NCBI GenBank assembly: GCA_934561555.1
Contig: CAKTGQ010000024.1
Span: 1 to 30,594, forward strand
DNA: 30,594 nt
Direction: 5' to 3'
Source: an uncultured Faecalibacterium sp.
Lineage (GTDB): Bacteria > Bacillota > Clostridia > Oscillospirales > Ruminococcaceae
Shown here piece after piece: positions 15,113 to 24,622 of this stretch; position 1 is the stretch's first letter, and each line of letters opens with the position of its first letter. A model generated the notes under the pieces. That model worked only from the letters and a program-made list of their open reading frames with translations, did not search any database and was not told the DNA's origin. Made by a program: the position numbers and the translations under genes.

Positions 15113-16111
15113 TTAGGCGTTGGCCTGAGCTGCAGCAACAGCGCAGGCAACGGTAGCACCGACCATGGGGTTGTTGCCCATGCCGATCAGACCCATCATC
15201 TCAACGTGTGCGGGCACAGAAGAAGAGCCAGCAAACTGAGCATCACCGTGCACGCGGCCCAGAGAGTCGGTCAGGCCGTAGCTAGCGGGGCCTGCAGCCA
15301 CGTTATCGGGGTGCAGGGTACGGCCGGTGCCGCCGCCGGAAGCGACGGAGAAGTACTTCTTGCCGTTCTCGTTAGCCCACTTCTTGTAGGTGCCGGCAAC
15401 CAGATGCTGGAAGCGGACGGGGTTGGTGGAGTTACCGGTGATGGAGCACTGCACGTCCTCCTTCTTCATGATGGCAACGCCTTCCATAACGTCGTTAGCG
15501 CCGTAGCACTTAACGGCTGCACGCTCACCCTCGGAGAAGGGGATCTCCTTGACCACAGTCAGGGTCTGGGTGGGGATATCGTACTCGGTCTGCACATAGG
15601 TGAAGCCGTTGATACGGGAAATGATGTAAGCTGCGTCCTTGCCCAGGCCGTTCAGGATGACGCGCAGGGGGGTCTTGCGGACCTTGTTTGCGGTGCGGGC
15701 GATGCCGATAGCACCCTCAGCAGCAGCAAAGGACTCGTGGCCTGCCAGGAAAGCGAAGCAGGTGGTGTCCTCGCTCAGCAGACGAGCGCCCAGGTTGCCG
15801 TGGCCCAGACCGACCTGACGCTGCTCAGCAACAGAGCCGGGGATGGTGAAAGCTTCCAGACCCTCACCGATAGCAGCTGCACACTCGGCAGCATCGGTCA
15901 GGCCGCGCTTCACAGCGATAGCGGTGCCCAGAGTGTAAGCCCAGACAGCGTTATCAAAGCAGATGGGCTGCACGCCGCGGACGATCTTGTCGCAGTCGAT
16001 GCCCTTAGCGAGGAGCATCTCGTTGCAAGCGTCCAGAGACTCCAGACCGTTAGCCTTCAGGCATGCCTCGATTTTAGGCATACGGCGATCCATAGATTCA
16101 AAAGTTGCCAT
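15113..16111 (-). CDS. GGGtGRT protein
   Basis: This 332-residue protein carries the family signature GGGTGRT at residues 259-265 (SVASGGGTGRTLHPDN) along with well-conserved blocks such as LGHGNLGAR and CFAFLAGHESFAAAEGA. The family is found in anaerobes and is nearly always encoded beside a NifU-like scaffold protein, as here (18 bases downstream of it). Its biochemical function is not established; the pairing suggests a role in iron-sulfur cluster handling or redox stress. The start has AGGAGGA nine bases upstream. Scattered cysteines (C18, C29, C40, C51, C118, C202, C222) could bind metal, although no CxxC motif is present. Confidence 0.93.
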   Translation of the reverse strand: MATFESMDRRMPKIEACLKANGLESLDACNEMLLAKGIDCDKIVRGVQPICFDNAVWAYTLGTAIAVKRGLTDAAECAAAIGEGLEAFTIPGSVAEQRQVGLGHGNLGARLLSEDTTCFAFLAGHESFAAAEGAIGIARTANKVRKTPLRVILNGLGKDAAYIISRINGFTYVQTEYDIPTQTLTVVKEIPFSEGERAAVKCYGANDVMEGVAIMKKEDVQCSITGNSTNPVRFQHLVAGTYKKWANENGKKYFSVASGGGTGRTLHPDNVAAGPASYGLTDSLGRVHGDAQFAGSSSVPAHVEMMGLIGMGNNPMVGATVACAVAAAQANA

Positions 16112-16129
16112 TGAGTTGTTCCTCCTCTC

Positions 16130-16831
16130 TTATTCCTCACGCGGGTCGATGTACTTCACAGCGCCCTGCTCCTTGCTGAAGCGGCCGTAGGTACCCACGT
16201 TCTTCTCGTAAGCCTCGTTGGGGGTCTTGCCGTGACGGATATCCTCCATCATCTTGCCCAGCTTGACGAACTGATAGCCGATGACCTCATCGTTAGCGTC
16301 CACTGCCAGCTTGTTGATGTAGCCCTCGGTCAGCTCCAGGTAGCGCACGCCCTTCTCCTTGGTGGAGAAGATGGTGCCGGTCATGGAGCGCAGACCCTTG
16401 CCCAGGTCGTCCAGACCTGCGCCGATGGGCAGACCGTCCTCAGAGAAAGCGGTCTGGCTGCGGCCGTAGACGATCTGCAGGAACAGCTCGCGCATAGCCA
16501 CGTTGATGGCGTCGCACACCAGGTCGGTGTTCAGAGCTTCCAGAATGGTCTTGCCGGGCAGGATCTCGCCAGCCATAGCAGCAGAGTGGGTCATGCCGGA
16601 GCAGCCGATGGTCTCCACCAGAGCCTCTTCGATGACGCCGTTCTTGATGTTCAGGGACAGCTTGCAGGTGCCCTGCTGGGGTGCACACCAGCCCACACCA
16701 TGGGTGTAGCCGCTGATGTCCTTGATCTCATAGGCCTTGACCCATGCGCCCTCTTCGGGGATGGGAGCCGGACCATGCTTAGGACCTTTGGTGATCGGGC
16801 ACATATTCTGTACTTGCTGCGAATAGGTCAT
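16130..16831 (-). CDS. NifU-like iron-sulfur cluster scaffold protein (GGGtGRT partner)
   Basis: This 233-residue protein has a NifU N-terminal/IscU-like core: a first cysteine block at GWCAPQQGTC (about residues 47-56), then IKNGVIEEALVETIGCSG with the second conserved cysteine, and ILPGKTILEAL. It differs from housekeeping IscU/SufU by long N- and C-terminal additions and is the type that travels with GGGtGRT proteins. It would assemble or carry an Fe-S cluster in the cytoplasm; the client is unknown. ATG 16831 is chosen because AAAGGAGAG lies seven bases upstream; ATG 16837 is too close to it, and the longer open frame upstream lies in the leader. Confidence 0.85.
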   Translation of the reverse strand: MTYSQQVQNMCPITKGPKHGPAPIPEEGAWVKAYEIKDISGYTHGVGWCAPQQGTCKLSLNIKNGVIEEALVETIGCSGMTHSAAMAGEILPGKTILEALNTDLVCDAINVAMRELFLQIVYGRSQTAFSEDGLPIGAGLDDLGKGLRSMTGTIFSTKEKGVRYLELTEGYINKLAVDANDEVIGYQFVKLGKMMEDIRHGKTPNEAYEKNVGTYGRFSKEQGAVKYIDPREE

Positions 16832-16858
16832 AATCATACTCTCCTTTTGACAAATGTC

Positions 16859-16971
16859 GCTTTGGTAGCACAAAGCCGCTGCCGCGCCCTGCCGGCACAG
16901 CTGCTGCTCTCTGCTGCTTGCATCCGAACCGGGTGCGCTGCTCTCTTTCAGCGCCTGCACCGGTACTACCA
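16859..16971 (-). promoter_or_regulatory. Long foldable 5' leader of the NifU-like/GGGtGRT operon
   Basis: The predicted transcript has a leader of about 145 bases. Its ends can pair (TGGTAG at 16971-16966 with CTACCA at 16868-16863), enclosing a strong stem GCGCTG/CAGCGC with loop AAAGAGAG. The 3' strand of that outer helix also lies in the loop of a local hairpin, GCTTT/AAAGC (16876-16872 with 16863-16859), so two mutually exclusive folds exist ahead of the ribosome binding site. No known riboswitch class is recognised. Confidence 0.4.
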
Positions 16972-16982
16972 CGCATGGTTTT

Positions 16983-17011
16983 ATTATAGAGAAAACGGAC
17001 GAATTTTGCAA
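16983..17011 (-). promoter_or_regulatory. Promoter of the NifU-like/GGGtGRT operon
   Basis: On the minus strand, TTGCAA (17011-17006) and a perfect TATAAT (16988-16983) are separated by 17 bases. The remaining gap to the MFS gene, 17012-17160, shows nothing further that I can support. Confidence 0.75.
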
Positions 17012-17160
17012 GTCATTTCCTGCAAAAAGTGCAGCCGGGTTTTACGGTCATCTGGCACTAACTGTCATTTCCACCGCTTTGCACAAAACAGTCGTCAAGT
17101 TTTTGTCAATTCTGCCGTAAGCACCGGCAAACTTTTTGCGGCCTTTTCTTTTTGCGCGTT

Positions 17161-18354
17161 TCAGCGCGGGTCTTTCTGCACCGGATGCAGCGCCCAGATG
17201 GCTGCAAAACCCGCCGCCGCACCGGCCATGGCAAGCAGGTGCCGCCCGTTCTCCAGCGCCAACAAGTTGGCCGCAAAGGGGAACGCAAGGCTGCCCACGC
17301 TCTGCCCCAAGGCCAGAAAACCATAGTTCACCCCCGCATGGGGCAGCCCGAACAGGTCAGTGGAAAGGGCGGGCAGTACCGCCGCCAGCGCCGAGTAGCA
17401 GAAGGTGAGCCCGGCGTAGCACGCCACCACCCACCAGCCCTGTGCTGCCCAGAACGCCGCCGACAGCGCAAGCGAAGCCGCAAACAGCCCAAGGTCGGTG
17501 GCGCGGCGGCCGATATGGTCGCTGAGCATGGGCATCAGCATCCGGCCTGCGGCGCTGCCCACGCTGCCCAGCACGATGCTCCACAGCGCGGCGGTCTCGT
17601 CCAGCCCGCGCTCCATGCCCAGCTTTAAGATGATGGGGCTGAACAGCAGCACCGCCGGGGTGGAAAAGCACACCGCACCCGCGCATAGCCAGTACTGCTT
17701 TGTGCGCAGCATCTGCCCCGGGGAGAGGTCGATGCCGTTTTTGCCGCTTGGCTGCTGCTTTTTCTGCGGCGGGTCGCTGAGCACCGCACTGCCCGCAAGG
17801 CACACCGGCAAGGTGAGTGCTCCCAGCGCCCAGAACGCGCCCCGGATGCCCTGCACCGGGCCAAAGCCCCGCAGCGCCGCCCGGACGAATACCGTAAGGA
17901 ACGCGCCGGAAAGCCCCACTGCCCCGCCGATGACTCCGGTCGCCAGTCCCTTGCGGCCTGCGTACCACTTTTGGGCGCAGGACTGGATAGAGGGGTACAA
18001 AAAGGCCGTGCCCAGCCCCGCCGGGATGCTGAATACCAGAAAGAATCCCCACCCTGCCCTGCCCGGCAGAAAGGCCGCTGCAAAAAAGCCGCCGCAGAGC
18101 AGGGCGGTGCCCCACAGCGCAGCGCAGCGCGGGCCCTTTTGATCCTGTAAAAAACCGCCCAGCACACATCCCACCCCAAAGGCGGCAATAAGCAGGGCAA
18201 AGGCGTAGCCCGCCCCCTGCTCCGAAAGGCCGTATTCCTCCATGACCGGCTGCTGAAAGACACCCCAAGCTGCCGGTAAGCCGGTAAGCACCTGAATAGC
18301 TGCCCCCGCAGCCAGAATCGTCCACGGGTGTTTTGCTGCAAACTGCTGTTTCAT
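17161..18354 (-). CDS. OFA-type MFS transporter
   Basis: This 397-residue integral membrane protein has about 12 hydrophobic helices and the layout of the oxalate/formate antiporter (OFA) branch of the major facilitator superfamily. Visible pieces are GLPAAWGVFQQPVMEEYGLS in the first external loop, GGFLQDQKGPRCAAL as the loop 2-3 signature, and YAGRKGLATGVIGGAVGLSG around helices 4-5. OFA members exchange small carboxylates such as oxalate, formate, pyruvate or lactate, but most are uncharacterised, so the substrate is not assigned. The start has GAGGTGA shortly upstream. The gene stands alone and is divergent from hisS. The charged middle loop (QKKQQPSGKNG) is the usual cytoplasmic link between six-helix halves. 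Confidence 0.88.
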   Translation of the reverse strand: MKQQFAAKHPWTILAAGAAIQVLTGLPAAWGVFQQPVMEEYGLSEQGAGYAFALLIAAFGVGCVLGGFLQDQKGPRCAALWGTALLCGGFFAAAFLPGRAGWGFFLVFSIPAGLGTAFLYPSIQSCAQKWYAGRKGLATGVIGGAVGLSGAFLTVFVRAALRGFGPVQGIRGAFWALGALTLPVCLAGSAVLSDPPQKKQQPSGKNGIDLSPGQMLRTKQYWLCAGAVCFSTPAVLLFSPIILKLGMERGLDETAALWSIVLGSVGSAAGRMLMPMLSDHIGRRATDLGLFAASLALSAAFWAAQGWWVVACYAGLTFCYSALAAVLPALSTDLFGLPHAGVNYGFLALGQSVGSLAFPFAANLLALENGRHLLAMAGAAAGFAAIWALHPVQKDPR

Positions 18355-18403
18355 ACCTTCACCTCAAAGATTTGTGCAATTTGCGATAGTGTGCCCATTT
18401 GGA

Positions 18404-18431
18404 TTGACAATCCGGCATTATCCTTTATAAT
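18404..18431 (+). promoter_or_regulatory. Near-consensus promoter of hisS
   Basis: TTGACA at 18404-18409 and TATAAT at 18426-18431 have a 16-base spacer. The -35 region also reads TTGTCA on the other strand, so a weak divergent promoter for the MFS gene could overlap it. The leader of about 80 bases contains one GC hairpin (CCCGCCC 18458-18464 with GGGCGGG 18480-18486) and no T-box motif. Confidence 0.88.
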
Positions 18432-18517
18432 GGTAAAGTACTGAGTTGAAAAACGCTCCCGCCCCTTTTCAAGCATCGAGGGCGGGTACAATTTACAGAT
18501 AGAGAGGAATTACTGTT

Positions 18518-19759
18518 ATGAAAACACAGGCTTTGAAGGGTATGCGGGACCTGCTGCCCGCTGAGCAGACCCTGCGCGATTACATTCAGGGCAAGATTCT
18601 GGAGACCTACCGCTCCGCCGGTTTTGAGCGCATCTCCACCCCCATGCTGGAGGATATGGAAAATCTGGACAAATCCGACGGCGGCGACAACCTGAATCTG
18701 ATTTTTAAGGTGCTCAAGCGCGGCGACAAGCTGACCGCCGCCCTGAACACCGGCGACCCCAAGCAGCTGTCCGACATGGGTCTGCGCTACGACCTTACCC
18801 TGCCGCTGAGCCGCTACTACGCCGCCAATAAGGATAAGCTGCCCAGCCCCTTCAAGGTCATCCAGACCGACCGAGTGTTCCGCGCCGAGCGCCCGCAGAA
18901 GGGCCGTCTGCGCGAGTTCGTGCAGTGCGATATCGACATTCTGGGCGATGCCTCCCCCAACGCCGAGGTGGAACTGATCGACGTGACCACCCGCGCTCTG
19001 CTGAACATCGGCTTTACCGGCTTTACCGTCAACATCAACGACCGCCGCATCCTGCGCGGGATGCTGGAGAGCATGGGCTTTGCCGCCGACACGCTGGATT
19101 CCGTCTGCATCACCTTTGACAAGATGGACAAGATCGGTGCCGAGGGCGTGAAGGCCGAGCTGACCGAGAAGCAGCTGCCGGAAAGCGCCATCCACGCACT
19201 GGCAGACTTCATTGCCGCCGGGGACGTGACACTGGACGCCGTAGCTGCCCGCTGCACCGACCCCGCCATCGCCGACGACCTGAAGTATGTGCTGGCTACC
19301 GCCAACACGCTGGCTGCCGGCCGCTATCAGGTAGCTTACTGCCCCAGTCTGGTGCGCGGTCAGGGCTACTACACCGGCATGGTGTTCGAGGTGACCTGCC
19401 CGCAGTTCAGCGGTGCTGTGGCCGGCGGCGGACGCTACGACAACATGGTGGGCAAGTTCCTTGGTGTGCAGGTGCCCGCCGTGGGCTTCTCCATCGGCTT
19501 CGAGCGGGTGTGCGGCATCCTGCTGGAGCAGGGCTACCAGATCCCCGGCGCAAAGCAAAAGATTGCCCTGCTGTACAGCAAGGACGTTGACTTCCCTGCT
19601 GTGCTGAGCAAGGCCGCCGCGCTGCGCGAGCAGTATAATGTCACCGTGCTGCCGCAGGGCAAAAAGCTGGGCAAGCAGCTGGGTCAACTGGAAGCCGCAG
19701 GCTTTGCAGGCGCTGCCTTTATGGACAAGGACGAGGTAAAGATCTTCGCCCAGCAGTAA
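18518..19759 (+). CDS. hisS: Histidine--tRNA ligase
   Basis: This 413-residue class II aminoacyl-tRNA synthetase charges tRNA-His. Motif 2 is complete (RVFRAERPQKGRLREFVQCD, about residues 122-141). The histidine-binding region reads LVRGQGYYTGMVFE, where most bacterial HisRS have LVRGLDYY and then TR rather than TG. Motif 3 is VGFSIGFERV, and an anticodon-binding-type C-terminal domain follows from about 345. The variant histidine motif raises the question of HisZ, the regulatory paralog. The intact motif 2, the C-terminal domain and the absence of histidine biosynthesis genes nearby favour a true synthetase. AGAGAGGAAT precedes the ATG. The gene is single, with its own promoter and terminator. 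Confidence 0.85.
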   Translation: MKTQALKGMRDLLPAEQTLRDYIQGKILETYRSAGFERISTPMLEDMENLDKSDGGDNLNLIFKVLKRGDKLTAALNTGDPKQLSDMGLRYDLTLPLSRYYAANKDKLPSPFKVIQTDRVFRAERPQKGRLREFVQCDIDILGDASPNAEVELIDVTTRALLNIGFTGFTVNINDRRILRGMLESMGFAADTLDSVCITFDKMDKIGAEGVKAELTEKQLPESAIHALADFIAAGDVTLDAVAARCTDPAIADDLKYVLATANTLAAGRYQVAYCPSLVRGQGYYTGMVFEVTCPQFSGAVAGGGRYDNMVGKFLGVQVPAVGFSIGFERVCGILLEQGYQIPGAKQKIALLYSKDVDFPAVLSKAAALREQYNVTVLPQGKKLGKQLGQLEAAGFAGAAFMDKDEVKIFAQQ

Positions 19760-19785
19760 GCTGCCCGCCTAACAATTATAATTTT

Positions 19786-19828
19786 GTGGCTCAGGAATGT
19801 CTGCGGACGCTTCTGAGCCACTTTTTTT
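19786..19828 (+). terminator. Rho-independent terminator of hisS
   Basis: A 9-base-pair stem (GTGGCTCAG with CTGAGCCAC) encloses an 18-base loop and is followed by seven T residues. Confidence 0.92.
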
Positions 19829-19844
19829 CAACCATCACAACTAA

Positions 19845-19882
19845 AAAAGCAGCCCCGCCGGTGCTCCGGCGGGGCTGCTTTT
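19845..19882 (-). terminator. Rho-independent terminator of glyS
   Basis: A perfect 17-base-pair stem (AAAAGCAGCCCCGCCGG and its complement) has a four-base loop and is followed by further T residues on the minus strand. It is convergent with, and 17 bases from, the hisS terminator. Confidence 0.93.
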
Positions 19883-19899
19883 GCGTAACAGTGTATTTT

Positions 19900-21321
19900 T
19901 TAGAACTCGATCTTGCTCTCGATGTAGCTCTTCAGCTCGCTGATGGGCATACGCACCTGCTCCATGGTATCGCGGTCACGGACGGTGACGCAGTTGTCGG
20001 CAGCAATGCCCTTGGCCTCGTCGCCCACGGTGTCAAAGTCCACGGTGATGCAGAACGGGGTGCCGATCTCGTCCTCGCGGCGGTAACGCTTGCCGATAGA
20101 ACCGGTATCGTCGTAGTCCACCATAAAGTACTTGCTCAGCTCGTTGCGGATCTCCATGGCCTTGTCGCCCAGCTTCTTGCTCAGGGGCAGCACGGCGCAC
20201 TTGTAGGGAGCCAGAGCCGGATGCAGATGCAGCACGGTGCGGACATCCTCCTTGCCCTTGCTGTCGGTCAGGTGCTCCTCGTCGTAAGCTTCGCACAGGA
20301 AGGCCAGTGCCACGCGGTCGCAGCCCAGAGAGGGCTCGATGACGTAGGGGATGTAGTGCTCGTTGGTCTCGCTGTCGAAGTACTCCAGGCTCTTGCCGGA
20401 AGCCTCCTGATGGCGGGTCAGGTCGTAGTTGGTACGGTCTGCAATGCCCCACAGCTCGCCCCAGTCGGTGAACGGGAAGGCGTACTCGATATCGGTGGTA
20501 GCACGGCTGTAGAAGGCCAGCTCTGCGGGCTCGTGGTCACGCAGACGCAGGTGTTCCTTCTTGATGCCAAGGCTCAGCAGCCAGTTCTCGCAGTAATCCT
20601 TCCAGTAAGCGAACCAGTCCAGATCGGTGCCGGGCTTGCAGAAGAACTCGCACTCCATCTGCTCAAACTCGCGGGTGCGGAAGGTGAAGTTGCCCGGGGT
20701 GATCTCGTTGCGGAAAGCCTTGCCCACCTGACACACGCCGAAGGGCAGCTTGCGGCGGGTGGTACGCTGGATGTTGGCAAAGTTGACAAAGATGCCCTGT
20801 GCGGTCTCGGGACGCAGATAGCAGGTGGAGGAGCTATCCTCGGTCACGCCGATGGCGGTCTTGAACATCAGGTTGAACTTGCGGATGGGAGTAAAATCGT
20901 GCTTGCCGCAGACGGGGCAGACGATATCCTCGTGCTCTGCGATGAAAGCATCCATCTCGTCAAAGCTCATGGCGTCCACGTTCACCTCGGGGTGCTCCTC
21001 ACCGATCAGCTTGTCGGCGCGGTGGCGTGCCTTACAGGCGCGGCAGTCCAGCAGGGGGTCCGAGAAGCTGGACACATGGCCGGTGGTCACCCAGGTCTGG
21101 GGGTTCATGATGATGGCAGCATCCAAACCCACGTTATAGGGGCTTTCCTGCACAAACTTTTTCAGCCATGCCTTTTTGACGTTGTTCTTGAACTCCACGC
21201 CAAGGGGGCCGTAGTCCCAGCTGTTGGCCAGACCGCCGTAGATCTCGGAACCGGGGAACACATAACCACGGTTCTTGCAAAGATTGACGATCATGTCAAG
21301 GGTCTTTTCGCTCTGTTCCAT
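19900..21321 (-). CDS. glyS: Glycine--tRNA ligase, single-chain dimeric type
   Basis: This 473-residue class II synthetase is of the eukaryote/archaea-like homodimeric type also used by many Firmicutes, as opposed to the two-subunit GlyQ/GlyS. Its start [19 protein letters not shown] and the blocks [40 protein letters not shown] and [12 protein letters not shown] are diagnostic. A cysteine-containing insertion (CRACKAR and CPVCGKH, residues about 97-150) may bind zinc. The C-terminal anticodon-binding domain begins near 365. ATG 21321 is chosen for GGAAAGGATG just upstream and the family start; the open frame extends 50 codons further into the leader without homology. Confidence 0.95.
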   Translation of the reverse strand: MEQSEKTLDMIVNLCKNRGYVFPGSEIYGGLANSWDYGPLGVEFKNNVKKAWLKKFVQESPYNVGLDAAIIMNPQTWVTTGHVSSFSDPLLDCRACKARHRADKLIGEEHPEVNVDAMSFDEMDAFIAEHEDIVCPVCGKHDFTPIRKFNLMFKTAIGVTEDSSSTCYLRPETAQGIFVNFANIQRTTRRKLPFGVCQVGKAFRNEITPGNFTFRTREFEQMECEFFCKPGTDLDWFAYWKDYCENWLLSLGIKKEHLRLRDHEPAELAFYSRATTDIEYAFPFTDWGELWGIADRTNYDLTRHQEASGKSLEYFDSETNEHYIPYVIEPSLGCDRVALAFLCEAYDEEHLTDSKGKEDVRTVLHLHPALAPYKCAVLPLSKKLGDKAMEIRNELSKYFMVDYDDTGSIGKRYRREDEIGTPFCITVDFDTVGDEAKGIAADNCVTVRDRDTMEQVRMPISELKSYIESKIEF

Positions 21322-21433
21322 TGTAGTACATCCTTTCCGTCCGCGGCTGGTTTGCCGTGTCGTATCGTGTTGTGTTCCGGCGGCTTTCCCCACCGCCGGA
21401 CGTGCTTCCGGCTTGCGCAAGCACAGTATATTT

Positions 21434-21462
21434 ACTGTACCATGTTTTGCCCCGCTTGTAAA
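21434..21462 (-). promoter_or_regulatory. Probable promoter of glyS with overlapping inverted repeat
   Basis: On the minus strand, TTTACA (21462-21457) and TACAGT (21439-21434) are 17 bases apart. An inverted repeat, ACAGTA-TATT-TACTGT (21423-21438), covers the -10 element and could be an operator. The leader also holds a GC hairpin (CCGGCGG/CCGCCGG) but no T-box sequence. Confidence 0.55.
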
Positions 21463-21476
21463 GCCCGGCAAACAGT

Positions 21477-23678
21477 TCAGCTGCGCTCTGTCAGGTATTT
21501 TACCAGCAGGCGATACAATTCCTCCGGGTCGATGGGCTTGGACAGGTGCTCGTTCATACCGGCCTGCAGCGCTTTCAGGCGGTCCTCCGCAAAGGCGTTT
21601 GCCGTCATGGCAAAAATGGGGATGGTCTTTGCGTCCGGGCGGTCCATGGCGCGGATGGCGCGGGTAGCCTCGTGGCCGTCCCGCACCGGCATCATCACAT
21701 CCATCAGGATGGCGTCAAAGCCGCCCACCGGCGAGGCTGCAAAGGCTTCCACCGCCTGCTGTCCGTCGGCGGCTTTGGTCACCTTTACGCCCACCTCGTT
21801 CAGCAAAAACTCCACGATCTCCATATTCAGGGCGTTGTCCTCGGCCAGCAGCACCCGCCGCCCACGCAGCACGGTAAGGTCTGTCTGCTGCTCCGGCTCT
21901 GCAGTCGCGGTATTATCAACGGCAAAAGGCAGGGTGATGGTATAGGTGGTGCCCACGCCCTGCTTGCTTTCCACCCCGATGGTACCGCCCATCTTATCCA
22001 CAAGGCTTTTGGTAATGGACATTCCAAGGCCGGTGCCGCCGTATACCGAGCGAGCCCCGGCATTCTCCTGCGCAAAGGGCTCGAACATCCGCTTTTGGAA
22101 CTCCTCGCTCATGCCGATGCCGGTGTCCGCGCAGACAAAGCAGATCTGCACCTTGTCCCCGTTGCTGCTCAATTCAAAGCAGTCCAGCATCACATGCCCT
22201 TTTTCCCGGTTATACTTGATGGCATTGCTAAGCACATTCATCAGCAGCCGCTTGACGTGCAGCGGGCTGCCCACCAGCCGGGGATGCGGCAGTCTGCCGT
22301 ATTCCAGATGCAGCACGATTCCGCGCTCTGCCGCCTGTTTTTCCAGCACGTCCGTGATCTCGTGCATCAGCTCGGACAGATCAAAGGGCACGTTTTCCAG
22401 CACGATCTCGCCGGACTCCAGCTTGCCCATATCCAGCACCTCGTTCACCAGTTCCAGCAGCAGGGTGGAGGCCTCCCAGATCTTTTTGCGGCAGTCAGCC
22501 TGCCGTGCCATATCCTCCGGGCAGCGGTCACCGATCTCCACCATGCCCCGAATGCCGTTGATGGGGGTGCGGATATCGTGGCTCATGCGCTGCAAAAACT
22601 CGGTCTTGGCAAGGTTTGCGCTCTCTGCCTTCAGCGCGGCTGCCTTGAGGGTCTCCTGGTACTCCTGCTCCCAGCGCAGCTGCTGCTCCCGGCAGCGCCG
22701 GTCTGTTTTGCCGCGCAGCAATTGCAGCAAAAACAGGATGACCATGTAAGCAAAGGCAGCCATGCTCGCATTACGCATAGTAGAGATATACACCTCCCTC
22801 TCCGGGCGGTATACATAGATATAAAAGCTGCGTCCCTGCCCTACGATGCCGTAGGCGTACTGCTGCCCGGTGGTGCTGTGCACATGGATCATGCCGCCAT
22901 CGTTGCTGCGCGCTTTTAAGGCAGAAAGGGTGGGGGTTTCGTCCACGGTGGTATCCAGCAAAGAGAGGTCGTTGCTGGCCACGATGCGGTCGCCCCGGGT
23001 CACTACAATGGTGCCGTCCACGGCGGGGTTATAGCCCTGCACGCAGTTCTGGTAGGAAAGGCTGTAATTGCGCACATATTCTGCCGTGGTGCGGTAGTAC
23101 ACCACGAGCACCCCGTCCCCGTCCTTCCGGGCGCAGGCTGCGGTGTCCACATAGGAGCTGTCCTCCTTTTCCGTCCGTCCGGCGTAGACCTGCTCCGGGT
23201 GGTCGGCCACCTTCAGCACGATAGAACCGGCCAGCTCCTTTTCCATCTGTGCCCGGACCTGCGGGTCAGCCGCCCGGCCATCCTGTGAGGCACCGCACAA
23301 AATTTTGCCCTCTGACGAAAGCACAAGGATGCCGCTGAGGGTATAATCCCGCAAATATTCTTCCATCGCAGCATCGTCCAGCACCCGCTTGGGGTCGTCC
23401 TGCTGATCCCGGGCGATCTCGCTGCACAGATGCTGGGCGTTTTCCATCATCCGCATCAGGCTTTTGGTCTCGGAGGCAAGGTTCAGGTTGTCGTAGCCGG
23501 TGCACTGCTCCTTAACGTAGCTGATGGTATCCTCAAACTGCTTTTCAGCATTTTGCAGGTCGCTGTGGGCCGAAAACCCCAGCATACCGCCCAGTATCAG
23601 CAGCCCAGCAAGTGCACAGATCAGAATGTGCTGCTTCCGGCTGATGACCAGTGACCCTTTTTCCATTCCGTCATGCAT
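21477..23678 (-). CDS. Membrane hybrid sensor histidine kinase with C-terminal receiver
   Basis: This 733-residue protein has a transmembrane helix at about residues 17-36, an extracellular sensor region at about 37-300 that looks Cache-like, and a second helix ([17 protein letters not shown]) at about 305-321. The kinase core has His[13 protein letters not shown] with H367, the N box [10 protein letters not shown] and the G boxes DTGIGMS and GTGLGMS. A receiver domain carries phospho-acceptor D660 (ILMDVMMP) and the lysine in LSKPIDP. It overlaps the upstream solute-binding-protein gene by eight bases, so the two are probably co-made and act together. No DNA-binding response regulator is adjacent, so the output must be elsewhere. 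ATG 23678 is chosen for GGAGGA upstream. Confidence 0.92.
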   Translation of the reverse strand: MHDGMEKGSLVISRKQHILICALAGLLILGGMLGFSAHSDLQNAEKQFEDTISYVKEQCTGYDNLNLASETKSLMRMMENAQHLCSEIARDQQDDPKRVLDDAAMEEYLRDYTLSGILVLSSEGKILCGASQDGRAADPQVRAQMEKELAGSIVLKVADHPEQVYAGRTEKEDSSYVDTAACARKDGDGVLVVYYRTTAEYVRNYSLSYQNCVQGYNPAVDGTIVVTRGDRIVASNDLSLLDTTVDETPTLSALKARSNDGGMIHVHSTTGQQYAYGIVGQGRSFYIYVYRPEREVYISTMRNASMAAFAYMVILFLLQLLRGKTDRRCREQQLRWEQEYQETLKAAALKAESANLAKTEFLQRMSHDIRTPINGIRGMVEIGDRCPEDMARQADCRKKIWEASTLLLELVNEVLDMGKLESGEIVLENVPFDLSELMHEITDVLEKQAAERGIVLHLEYGRLPHPRLVGSPLHVKRLLMNVLSNAIKYNREKGHVMLDCFELSSNGDKVQICFVCADTGIGMSEEFQKRMFEPFAQENAGARSVYGGTGLGMSITKSLVDKMGGTIGVESKQGVGTTYTITLPFAVDNTATAEPEQQTDLTVLRGRRVLLAEDNALNMEIVEFLLNEVGVKVTKAADGQQAVEAFAASPVGGFDAILMDVMMPVRDGHEATRAIRAMDRPDAKTIPIFAMTANAFAEDRLKALQAGMNEHLSKPIDPEELYRLLVKYLTERS

Positions 23679-24507
23679 GGGTGCTGTCCTCCAGTCCATC
23701 CAGATAGTGTCCGGGGTCGTCCAGATAGCGGCTCACGATCTGCCGGACGGTACCGTCCGCCAGCATCTCCTGAAACACCTCCGTCAGCTGCTGCGGCAGG
23801 TCGTCGCTGCGCGTCTTGCTGAAAGCTACGCCCAGCCGCGCCGTCATCAGCGGCTCGTCCAGAATGCGGTATTCTACGTTGTAATCCTTCATAAACTGCC
23901 GGATGGCGCTTTCGTGGGCGGCCAGAGCATCCGCATAACCCTTGAGTAGGGTGGTGTAGAGCAGATCCCGGTTTTGCAGGGAATACAGCCTGCGCAGCCG
24001 GGGCAGACCGTTCTGCTCCGCGTTCAAAAACAGTTCCTCCGGCTTTGTGGTAGACTGCACCGCCACCACCTTGTCGGCCAGATCCTGCAGGGTGTGGATA
24101 TCACCGTCAGAGCGCACCGCCACCACCTGACGGCTGTACAGATAAGGCCCTGCCCAGTGGTATTCTTCCTCGCGGCCATCCATAGAAAAGCTGCCCCAGA
24201 TGCAGTCGATGGTGCCGTTTTCCACCAGATCCTTCTTCTTTTCCCAGTCGATGGTCACAAATTTCACCCGGTAGCCCAGCCGCCCGAACGCCTCGGTGGC
24301 CAGTTCCACGTCAATGCCGGTGGGCGCGCCGTCCGTGCCCATATAGTTGAAGGGCGGGTAGTTATCGCTGCCCACCACGATGACCGGCATCGCTGCTGTA
24401 TAGCTGTCGGCTTTTCCGGTATGCAGGCAGCTGCAAAGCAGTGCCGCGCACATTGCCAGCGCCAGCAGGCAGGCCGCCAGCCGCAGTCCTCTTCTGTGTT
24501 TTTTCAT
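23671..24507 (-). CDS. Extracellular solute-binding lipoprotein (family 3)
   Basis: This 278-residue lipoprotein has a signal peptide ending in a lipobox at LLCSC. A type II periplasmic-binding fold of the amino-acid-binding family follows: VGSDNYPPFNYMGTDGAPTGIDVELATEA, split here as VGSDNYPPFNY and GIDVELA, then DCIWGSFSMDGREEEY and ADALAAHESAI. No ABC permease or ATPase is adjacent; instead the gene overlaps a hybrid sensor kinase. The protein may therefore present a ligand to the kinase, as the fused binding domains of BvgS-like sensors do. That role is inferred. ATG 24507 is chosen because the signal peptide begins there with GGATGGAAG upstream; a longer in-frame extension has no such support. 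Confidence 0.88.
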   Translation of the reverse strand: MKKHRRGLRLAACLLALAMCAALLCSCLHTGKADSYTAAMPVIVVGSDNYPPFNYMGTDGAPTGIDVELATEAFGRLGYRVKFVTIDWEKKKDLVENGTIDCIWGSFSMDGREEEYHWAGPYLYSRQVVAVRSDGDIHTLQDLADKVVAVQSTTKPEELFLNAEQNGLPRLRRLYSLQNRDLLYTTLLKGYADALAAHESAIRQFMKDYNVEYRILDEPLMTARLGVAFSKTRSDDLPQQLTEVFQEMLADGTVRQIVSRYLDDPGHYLDGLEDSTHA

Positions 24508-24622
24508 GGTTCTTCCATCCTGTGTTTCTTGTAATAGAATGCTCCACGTTATCAGTATAATAAAAACTGTTCCAAAAGAAAAGCCAAAAATTACTTTTCC
24601 GGCCATTTTTGCGTTTTTGTGC

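Noticed and set aside
18432..18517. T-box riboswitch before hisS or glyS
   Set aside because: Leaders are short and no T-box core sequence is visible. Only simple GC hairpins are present.
18425..19687. Minus-strand open frame antisense to hisS
   Set aside because: hisS has a promoter, ribosome binding site, synthetase motifs and a terminator. The antisense product has none of these.
18518..19759. HisZ (ATP phosphoribosyltransferase regulatory subunit) instead of HisRS
   Set aside because: Motif 2 and the C-terminal domain are complete and no histidine biosynthesis genes are adjacent, although the histidine motif is variant.
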